Source of the DNA: JABFSM01 sp963762545
GTDB taxonomy: Bacteria > Gemmatimonadota > Gemmatimonadetes > Gemmatimonadales > GWC2-71-9
NCBI GenBank assembly: GCA_963762545.1
Contig: CAVXLC010000002.1
Coordinates: 124,001 to 188,000, forward strand
Length of the DNA stretch: 64,000 nt
Direction of reading: 5' to 3'
Positions 18,198 to 24,756 of this stretch are shown here, piece after piece. The notes under the pieces are model-generated. The model made no database searches, was not told where the DNA came from, and saw only the letters and a list, made by a program, of their open reading frames with translations. The stretch's first letter is position 1; each line of letters opens with the position of its first letter. The position numbers and the translations under genes were made by a program.

Positions 18198-19354
18198 TGC
18201 AATGTACTCCTCTCGCCGGCGGGCAGGACCCGATACCGCACCGCCATTCCCTCCTCGTTGTGGAACGAGACGTGGCAATGGAACAGCCAGGTGCCGATGT
18301 CGTCCGGCACCATGTCCGCGGTCGCCATCTGCATCATCGACAGCTGGGCAACGTCGGTGCGCATCCCGTTCAGGATGACGGTGTTCCCGTGCCAGTGGGG
18401 CGCGTGAAAGTCGAAGTCATTGGTCGAAGACATGAGGTACCAGCGCACGTGCTCGCCCTTCCGTAACGTCAGTTCCGAAAGCGGCATGCTGCCGTGGACG
18501 AACCCGTTGATGGTGAACTTGACGAACCAGGGATAGCCCTCCTGCGGCAGCGATGGATTGGGCTTGGGCCCCATGCGGAGCAGCGAATCCGGTGACGGCA
18601 GGAAGTTCGCTGGCGCAAGCCAGCTGTCCTGCTCCTCCACCTGCATGAACGACGCGACGATCTCCCGGTCCACATCGCTGGGGGAGCCGTCGGGCCTGGC
18701 CTTGCCGCGCGCCGTGATGATCATGGGGCCGAACAGCCCTGTGTTGATGTCCCGGACTTCGTCCACGTGGGAGTGGTACATCCACATCACCGACGATCCG
18801 TCCATCGGTCCGGGGCCCGCCCGGGCCGGCACCTGCCAGGTGTACACGTACGTGGCGCCCGGTGCCACGCCGTCATCCGCCTTGTCGCTGGTGCCGGTGC
18901 CGTCGTTGTACGGCACGCCCTCGGAGCTCTTCTGGTAGAACACCCCGTGCGGATGGATGCTATAGGGCCGGTCGCCGTTGTTCCGGAACACGACCCGGAT
19001 CGTGTCGCCCACCACCCCGCGGATCAGTGGGCCGAGGAACCCGAGGTGCTCCCACTCCGGCGGGCGCGGCTTGAGGGTCCGGAAGGTGCTGTCGGTGTAT
19101 TCGCGGTAGAGCACCTTGTGGTAGACCGTGGCGACCGGCCGCGCGGGCCCCTTGCTGAAGAACGCGGTGTCGGCGTAGGGCTTCCCGACGATCTCGTCGC
19201 GCCCGCCCGGCACGTAGTCCCAGGTGACCGGGTCCGCGGCGAGGTAGTAGGTCCGGGTCTTCCCGCCTTCGGCGGCGGGTGCGCCCACAGTCAAGAGAAC
19301 CAGCGCCGGGAGCAGCGCCAGGTCGGATCGGACGATGCGAAGTGGCCGCTTCAT
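18194..19354 (-). CDS. two-domain multicopper oxidase, ceruloplasmin-like
   Basis: The ATG at 19354 has GAGGAG six bases upstream and begins a signal peptide. The 386-residue product has two cupredoxin domains with all four copper motifs: HPHG (SIHPHGVFY), HSH (MYHSHVDE), H-x-x-HWHG (HAPHWHGN) and HCH-x-x-x-H-x-x-x-GM (FHCHVSFHNEEGM). These supply the type 1, 2 and 3 copper ligands, so it is expected to oxidise a phenol, metal ion or other one-electron donor with reduction of O2 to water. Sequence flavour (ILNGMRTDV, TADMVPDDIGTW) is closer to ceruloplasmin/hephaestin than to CotA laccase, making Fe(II) or Cu(I) a candidate substrate. It lies ten bases behind a lipoprotein gene and overlaps the next gene. 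Confidence 0.9.
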   Translation of the reverse strand: MKRPLRIVRSDLALLPALVLLTVGAPAAEGGKTRTYYLAADPVTWDYVPGGRDEIVGKPYADTAFFSKGPARPVATVYHKVLYREYTDSTFRTLKPRPPEWEHLGFLGPLIRGVVGDTIRVVFRNNGDRPYSIHPHGVFYQKSSEGVPYNDGTGTSDKADDGVAPGATYVYTWQVPARAGPGPMDGSSVMWMYHSHVDEVRDINTGLFGPMIITARGKARPDGSPSDVDREIVASFMQVEEQDSWLAPANFLPSPDSLLRMGPKPNPSLPQEGYPWFVKFTINGFVHGSMPLSELTLRKGEHVRWYLMSSTNDFDFHAPHWHGNTVILNGMRTDVAQLSMMQMATADMVPDDIGTWLFHCHVSFHNEEGMAVRYRVLPAGERSTLQ

Positions 19355-19364
19355 GATGGGCTCC

Positions 19365-19868
19365 TCAGAACGTGGCGTGAACCGTGACGGTCCCAGTGGC
19401 CCCGGGCGAGGAGGGGCTGGGCGGCAGCGTGGCGTCGACGCTTCCATGGATGGTGATCGTTTGTCCGTCCGAGCCCAGGGACGCCGCGCTGAGATGCACG
19501 GTCACGGTCCCGTGCACCGGATCCTGGGTCGATTGCGACCAGAGCAGGCCGCCGTTCGAGACGGTCGTCACCGCCACCTCGACGCCGGCGCCCGATTCCG
19601 AGATGGTGCCGATGCCCAGCTGGCCGTCCTGCTGGATCCCGAGCGTGAACCCCGGGGAGCCGGTGTTCAGGATGGCCAGCTCCGAGCGCCCGAGGACCAC
19701 CTGGCCGTAGGCCGCCGTGGCGTTGCATGGCGTCGTGCCCGTGACGGCGCCGGAAAAGGTGACGGTGCAGTCCGTCTTGCCGTCGCCAGTGTCGTCCGCG
19801 GAGCTCGAGCCGCATGCGGCAAGGCACGCCAGCGCCGCGAGCGCGGGACTGATACGAGCGCGATACAT
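19365..19868 (-). CDS. lipoprotein of the multicopper-oxidase operon, beta-rich
   Basis: The ATG at 19868 (AAGGAGG eight bases upstream) begins a lipoprotein signal ending CLAAC (Cys at 19) and a 167-residue product; frame extensions upstream lack a ribosome site. After a short Ser/Asp linker the mature domain contains two more Cys (DCTVTF and TTPCNAT) about 16 residues apart, likely a disulphide, then Gly/Thr/Ser-rich strands ending GTVTVHATF. It resembles small surface beta-sandwich domains and shows no catalytic motif. It is ten bases upstream of the multicopper oxidase on the same strand, so it is probably made with it, perhaps as an outer-membrane partner. Confidence 0.65.
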   Translation of the reverse strand: MYRARISPALAALACLAACGSSSADDTGDGKTDCTVTFSGAVTGTTPCNATAAYGQVVLGRSELAILNTGSPGFTLGIQQDGQLGIGTISESGAGVEVAVTTVSNGGLLWSQSTQDPVHGTVTVHLSAASLGSDGQTITIHGSVDATLPPSPSSPGATGTVTVHATF

Positions 19869-19938
19869 CGGAATCCTCCTTCTCCTGAGTAGTGTCCGGT
19901 CAACGACGGGCGCCCGGCGACGTTCGTATCCGCACCGG

Positions 19939-20484
19939 TCACGGCACCCCCGCCGGGGCCCGCACGTTCTGGTAGTCGTACCGAACCGACATGTGCCGCT
20001 TCGCGGTGCCGTCGAACATCTCCTCCTCTTCCTTGAGAACCAGGCCGGTCCCCTTCGCGACCCACATCTTCGCGTCCGACTTGCCGGCGGCGGTTTCACT
20101 GTGCGCCATGTACACCGCCGCGCGAGAACCGTCGACCGACTCATCGCCGAGCTGCTGACAGGACATTCCCTTCGAATTCCGGAGATTCTCCTCCAGTTGC
20201 TTCAGCATGTCCTGTGGCGAGATGGGACTCTTTCGCCAGATGGTGCGGAGCTGGATATAGGTTGCATCGAGGGTCGAGATGCTCTCAGTCGTTCTCGCCG
20301 GTCTTCCTCCGGAGGCTTCGGTCTCGGTCACGTAGGTGTGGTGCGGCGTAGCCAACAACTTCCTCCTGGCCGCGACCGGCACCTGGCAACCGGCAGGAAT
20401 CGCCTGGGCCTGCACGACCGCCGCCACCAGCGCGAGGCCCCCTGAGGTCAGAAAAAGCGACCCGATGAGATGGCGCTGTGTCAT
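19939..20484 (-). CDS. exported protein, LolA-like fold suspected
   Basis: A 181-residue protein with a signal peptide (cleavage near VVQAQA). Two Cys (PAGCQVP and GMSCQQ) may pair. The C-terminal half, with SRAAVYMAHSE, AKMWVAKGTGLVLKEE and MSVRYDYQNV, has the order of strands seen in LolA/LolB-like or outer-membrane lipoprotein-sorting proteins, where a Trp-x-x-x-Gly-Leu motif precedes a hydrophobic strand. This fold call is inference. It sits 70 bases upstream of the 19868 lipoprotein start and behind a frameshifted gene, all on the same strand, as part of the secreted-protein run controlled from near 22.1 kb. Confidence 0.6.
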   Translation of the reverse strand: MTQRHLIGSLFLTSGGLALVAAVVQAQAIPAGCQVPVAARRKLLATPHHTYVTETEASGGRPARTTESISTLDATYIQLRTIWRKSPISPQDMLKQLEENLRNSKGMSCQQLGDESVDGSRAAVYMAHSETAAGKSDAKMWVAKGTGLVLKEEEEMFDGTAKRHMSVRYDYQNVRAPAGVP

Positions 20485-20532
20485 GGCATGACTCCCGTGG
20501 TGATGTTCGTGAGGGTGGACCCTCGCCGCGCT

Positions 20533-20866
20533 TCAGTGCGCCGCCGCGAAGATCCTGTTGCACAGCCCGCCGATGGCCGCCTGATGCTCGGCGGTGGGTC
20601 CCTTCTTGAGGCCCCAGGGGGAGTGCCGAGAGGTGGATTTCACACAGCAGATTGTTCTTCTCGGCGACCACCTCGTTCAGCGGATCCACCCACACCGCCT
20701 CGTCTCCGACGCCTGAAAGCGCCGTGCCCGGGATGGGCATCTTGCCGCTCTTCCAGGTCCCGATCGTCACGCGGCCGAGTCCGGGGCGGAGGCTGACCGT
20801 GAGGCCGGAGATGGCGACGGCGAATACTCCGGCCAGGGCCATCGTAGGGATCCTGATACGAGTCAT
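20533..20866 (-). pseudogene. exported small protein interrupted by one frameshift
   Basis: The frame from ATG 20866 reads a signal-anchor (MALAGVFAVAISGLTVSL) and a domain with GVGDEAVWVDP and NNLLCEIHLSALPLG. There it leaves the sensible frame: deletion of one base from the run CCCC at 20612-20615 would let it continue LKKGPTAEHQAAIGGLCNR and stop at 20533, giving about 110 residues. Without correction it runs on in a basic shadow frame across the next gene. The VGDEA phrase and ending in a C-containing helix recall the repeated domain of the upstream gene. Genuine inactivation and a base-calling error in a homopolymer cannot be separated from this sequence alone. Confidence 0.7.
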
Positions 20867-20894
20867 GGGTCTCTCCCTCGGATACGTGACCATG

Positions 20895-22067
20895 TCAGAG
20901 CCGCGCGCAGATCGCGGCCAGGAGCGCCTTGGCCTTTTCGTAGTCCGCCGACATGAGGTCCATGCCGACGAACACGTCGTGCCGCACCGCGATCAGCTGG
21001 GTGCCGTGCAGCAGCGCCGCGCTCTCCCAGGGGCCCTTGAGCGTGGTGTCGGTCTGGAAGCCGATCGTCGCGGCCGCCCCCGGCGCCGCCCCGGCGGCGC
21101 CAGGACGGCCCTGTCCCATCATCTTCATCAGGCCGCCGATCGCCGCCTGCATTTGCGGCGGCGGCCTCAGGGTATCCAGCGGCGTGCTCGAGGGCGCGCC
21201 CAGCAGGCCGCCCACCATCGCCATGCCGTGGCTCAGCATGGTGTAGTTCTTCCGGCCGCCCTCCCAGGCGAACGCGACCGGGTACGAGCGCACCCCCTCC
21301 GCGGTGGTCACCCGGTAGGTGCAGGAGTTCTCGGGCGAGTCGGCTTCGGGCTCGCCGTTGAGCGGCCCGATCGCGGCTTCCACCTCGCCGCGCGGAACCA
21401 GGTCGCAGGCCCTGGCCGGATGCGGGCGCGGCTTCGGCGCCAGCGCGACGGCCGCGGCGCCGTCGTAGCGCAGGGGATGATCGAGGCGCGGCATGACGAT
21501 CGTCGCGATGGCGACCGCATCGCTCTCGCTCCCGCTCGCCCCGCTCACGTCGATCTGCGCCGATCGCTCGCCCTTCGACGCGAACAGCGACCCGCCCGGA
21601 ATCCACGTCGCCCTGTCCCATGGCCCGGCCGTTTCCGGCTTCAGGACGCGATGGGCCAGGGTGTCCAACTCGCCGGCCCCGGCCTTGGCCAGCGCGGAGC
21701 CGATCAGATCGGTGGTCCTCTGGAGCGTCGCGCCCGCCTCGGCGCCCCCGGGGTTCCAGTCGGGGCGCACCGTGACCTGACGGCCGTCGCTCCCCTGGTA
21801 CATGCATTCGTCGCCGTGCACGTCCGCGGCGCCGTCGCTGGACCGATAGGGCGGGGAACCCAGCGCCCCCACGTACGGTGCGGCCTCCTCGGCCGAGAGC
21901 AGGGTGCACGGGTCGTGGCCGTCTCCCCGGGAGTCGCCGGTGACCGCCGCCTTGAGCCGGCTGACCGCGCTGTCCCCGCCCGCGCAGCCGGCCAGCACCA
22001 TGACGGTCAGCGTGGCCGCCCCGAGCCCACTCCGCCGCCCCCTGGCCTGAATTCCGAGCATCGTCAT
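20895..22067 (-). CDS. lipoprotein with two DUF3558-like repeats
   Basis: A 390-residue protein with GGAAGGG just before the ATG and a lipobox (MVLAGC, Cys at 28). The mature part contains two similar segments beginning DPCTLLSAEEAAPYVG (about residue 53) and RACDLVPRGEVEAAIG (about 215), each followed by an ECMYQ or NSCTYR strand, the arrangement of the DUF3558 class of surface lipoproteins. A C-terminal third domain carries HDVFVGMDLMSADYEKAKAL. No enzymatic residues recognised. It is the first gene of the minus-strand run leading to the multicopper oxidase and is divergent from the BTAD regulator, 108 bases apart. Binding of a small ligand is plausible, unproven. Confidence 0.7.
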   Translation of the reverse strand: MTMLGIQARGRRSGLGAATLTVMVLAGCAGGDSAVSRLKAAVTGDSRGDGHDPCTLLSAEEAAPYVGALGSPPYRSSDGAADVHGDECMYQGSDGRQVTVRPDWNPGGAEAGATLQRTTDLIGSALAKAGAGELDTLAHRVLKPETAGPWDRATWIPGGSLFASKGERSAQIDVSGASGSESDAVAIATIVMPRLDHPLRYDGAAAVALAPKPRPHPARACDLVPRGEVEAAIGPLNGEPEADSPENSCTYRVTTAEGVRSYPVAFAWEGGRKNYTMLSHGMAMVGGLLGAPSSTPLDTLRPPPQMQAAIGGLMKMMGQGRPGAAGAAPGAAATIGFQTDTTLKGPWESAALLHGTQLIAVRHDVFVGMDLMSADYEKAKALLAAICARL

Positions 22068-22175
22068 TTCCCTTCCGTTACATGCGGAACACCCAATCTG
22101 AGAATGACCCGTCGCCGCGCCGTTGATTCGGCGTTTGTTGCCGGGCGACGGCGCGAGACATACATTCGGCTGGTC

Positions 22176-24731
22176 ATGTTAGAGCTCAGTCTGCTCGGGC
22201 TTCATGCGCTCCGCGGTGCGGATGGACGGGAGCTCGGGACCCTGCCGGCGCAGCCGAAGCGTTTTGCTCTCCTGGCGTGCCTGGCCATCGGCGCCGGCGG
22301 CGGCTACCAGCGCCGCGACACGCTGGCCGCGATGTTCTGGCCGGAGCTGGACCAGTTCGCCGCGCGGCGCGCCCTCCGGAACACCCTCTATCATCTGCGG
22401 GAGGCGCTGGGCGACGGGGTGATCATCGTCCGCGGTGACGACGCGGTGTCCATCGACGCCGCGGCGCTCACCTGCGATGTGACTCGGCTCGCGGAGGCGG
22501 TCGACGCCGGGCGCTACGAAGAGGCGGTGGACACCTACCGCGGCGAGCTCCTGGCCGGGGCGCACTTCGCCGATGCCGGCGAGGCATTCGAGGAATGGCT
22601 CTCCCGCGAGCGCGCCCGCGTCGTGGCGCTGGTGATCCGGGCGATCGGGGCATTGGTCGAGCGGGAGGAGCGCGCCGGCAACCCGCCGGTCGCGGCGTAC
22701 TGGGCCCAGCGCGCCTGCGCCCTGGCACCGGACGACGAAGGCTGGCTGCGGCGCGCGATGTCGCTCCTGGAGCAGAGCAGCGATACCGGCGGCGCGCTGC
22801 GACTCTACGAGACCTACTCCCACCGCCTCGTCGCCGAGTTCGCCGCGACCCCCAGCAGGGAGACCGCAGCCCTGGCCGCGCGGATTCGCACCGGCGGTCG
22901 GTCGCCCGACCCCGCCCGGCCGGTCGCGCCGTCCCTGGCGAACCCGATCGCCTCACCGGATCCTCACGCCGTCCACGCATCGCGTGCTCGCCGCCGCGCC
23001 GCCGGCGCTGTCGCGCTCGCGCTTCTCGGCCTGCTGATCGTGCGGCTGGCCTGGCCCCGGCCGGCGGGCCCCGCCGGCGCCCGCGCCCGCGTGCTCATCA
23101 GCGTCTTCGACAACCGGACCGGAGACTCCGCGCTCCAATCCCTTGGCCGGATGACCCAGGACTGGCTCGCCCAGGGCGTCCTGCGTACCCGCCTGATCGA
23201 TGTGGTGGATCCCCGCGCGGTCTTCGTGCAGGCCCGCAGCACGCCGGCCGATCCGGTAGCGCTGGCCCGTCGCACCGGTGCGACCATGGTGGTGTCGGGC
23301 AGCTATGATCGGGCCGGCGATTCCCTGCTCGTTCAGGCCACGGTCATGGATGTGCGGACCGGCGGCCTCATCCGGGTGGTCGGCCCCATCGTCTCCAGCG
23401 TGCGGACGCCGTTGGCCGCGGTCGCCGCGCTGCGTTCCCGCATCATGACGGCGCTGGCCTCCGTGGTTGACACCCATGCGACCCAGGGGCTCGATCCCAC
23501 CGACGAGATTCCGCCCTTCGATGCCTACCAGGCCTACGTGGAGGGCTACGACGCGTTCTGGCACGGGGAGGGCCGTAAGGCGGAGGGGCTCTTCCTCGAG
23601 GCGGCGCACCGCGATACCGCATTTACCGCCGCCGCCCTGGGTGCCGCGGCGGCCGCGGCCAATTTCAACGATTGCCCGCTGGTCGATTCCCTCACCGCGG
23701 CGCTCGACGACCGGCACCGGGCTCTGCTGCGGACCGATCGCCTCTCCCTCCAGATCGCCGATGCGCGGTGCCGTGGCCGTAACGAGGAGATGCTGCGGCT
23801 GACGCTGGAGCGCGCCGACCTCGAGCCCCGGAGCTCCGGTGACCAGATGGCGGCCGCGGCGGCGGCCCTGTGGGCCAATCGCCCCGCCCGGGCCTTGGAG
23901 CTGCTGCACCGCGTGGACCCCGCGGTGGACCTCGCCTGGAGCGCCGACACCACCCACTTCGCCTACTGGAGCGGGGTCGCCGAGGCGCTCCACATGCTCG
24001 GCCGCTACAATGACGAGCTCGCGGTGACCGATCGCCTGCCGCCCGGCGGCCCGCTCAACCGGATCTGGCTCCGCGGCAACGCGCTCGCGGCGCTGTCCCG
24101 ACCCACCGCGGTGATGGCGCTGCTCGACAGCGCCCTCACCCTGCCGACGGAGACGGAGAACGGGATCGGGCTGGCACCCTACACCGACGGACGGCCGCAA
24201 TACACCATGACGCCCGGCTGGGTCGCCAACTGGATCGCTCGTGAGCTCGCGATCCACGGTGACACCGTCGCCGCGCGGCAGGCCGCGAAGCGCGCCGTGG
24301 CCTGGTACCGGAGCCGGCCCCTCGAGGAGCGGATGACCGTCGAGGAGCGGCTGGTGGCCGCGTGGTCCCTGGAGATGCTGGGCGCCTTCCCGGAGGCCGA
24401 AGGGATCGCCAGGCAGCTCGTCGCTGAGGACTCCGCCAACGTGGATTTTCGGGGAGAGCTCGCAGGCCTCGCCGCCGAGCTGGGGGACACCGCCCTGGCG
24501 GGCGCGCAGGATCGCTGGCTGGCCGAGCAGCCGCCCGCCCGGGTGACCTGGACCGCCAGTGTCTATCGCGCGCGCCTCGCGGGCCTGCTCGGCCGACGGG
24601 ACGACGCGGTGGCGCGCATCCGGGATGCCTTCGACGAGGGGGTATGGCCCCGGTGGCTCCACCAGGAACCGGCGCTCGACGAGGTGCGCCACCGAGCCGA
24701 TTTCCTGGCGCTGACCGGGCCGAGAGACTGA
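22176..24731 (+). CDS. BTAD-type one-component regulator with membrane helix, TolB-like and TPR domains
   Basis: The ATG at 22176 is chosen because the winged-helix domain of these proteins starts ML-x-L-x-LLG; the frame stays open far upstream through the antisense of other genes. No Shine-Dalgarno precedes it, and a TACATT at 22161 could give a leaderless mRNA. Order in the 851 residues: winged helix (about 1-90), BTAD helices (about 92-235), Pro/Ala linker, one transmembrane helix (about 275-293), a FlgO/TolB-N-like domain starting VLISVFDNRTGD, and TPR-like helices to the end. This is a DNA-binding domain in the cytoplasm tied to an extracytoplasmic sensor. Being divergent to the 22067-to-15815 run, it is the natural candidate to control it. 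Confidence 0.85.
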   Translation: MLELSLLGLHALRGADGRELGTLPAQPKRFALLACLAIGAGGGYQRRDTLAAMFWPELDQFAARRALRNTLYHLREALGDGVIIVRGDDAVSIDAAALTCDVTRLAEAVDAGRYEEAVDTYRGELLAGAHFADAGEAFEEWLSRERARVVALVIRAIGALVEREERAGNPPVAAYWAQRACALAPDDEGWLRRAMSLLEQSSDTGGALRLYETYSHRLVAEFAATPSRETAALAARIRTGGRSPDPARPVAPSLANPIASPDPHAVHASRARRRAAGAVALALLGLLIVRLAWPRPAGPAGARARVLISVFDNRTGDSALQSLGRMTQDWLAQGVLRTRLIDVVDPRAVFVQARSTPADPVALARRTGATMVVSGSYDRAGDSLLVQATVMDVRTGGLIRVVGPIVSSVRTPLAAVAALRSRIMTALASVVDTHATQGLDPTDEIPPFDAYQAYVEGYDAFWHGEGRKAEGLFLEAAHRDTAFTAAALGAAAAAANFNDCPLVDSLTAALDDRHRALLRTDRLSLQIADARCRGRNEEMLRLTLERADLEPRSSGDQMAAAAAALWANRPARALELLHRVDPAVDLAWSADTTHFAYWSGVAEALHMLGRYNDELAVTDRLPPGGPLNRIWLRGNALAALSRPTAVMALLDSALTLPTETENGIGLAPYTDGRPQYTMTPGWVANWIARELAIHGDTVAARQAAKRAVAWYRSRPLEERMTVEERLVAAWSLEMLGAFPEAEGIARQLVAEDSANVDFRGELAGLAAELGDTALAGAQDRWLAEQPPARVTWTASVYRARLAGLLGRRDDAVARIRDAFDEGVWPRWLHQEPALDEVRHRADFLALTGPRD

Positions 24732-24756
24732 GACCCGCCCCCCGGGCCAGCTTCCG

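Noticed and set aside
20652..22175. Upstream extension of the BTAD regulator frame
   Set aside because: It is antisense to the DUF3558-like lipoprotein, Arg-rich, and lacks a ribosome site; the domain begins at 22176.
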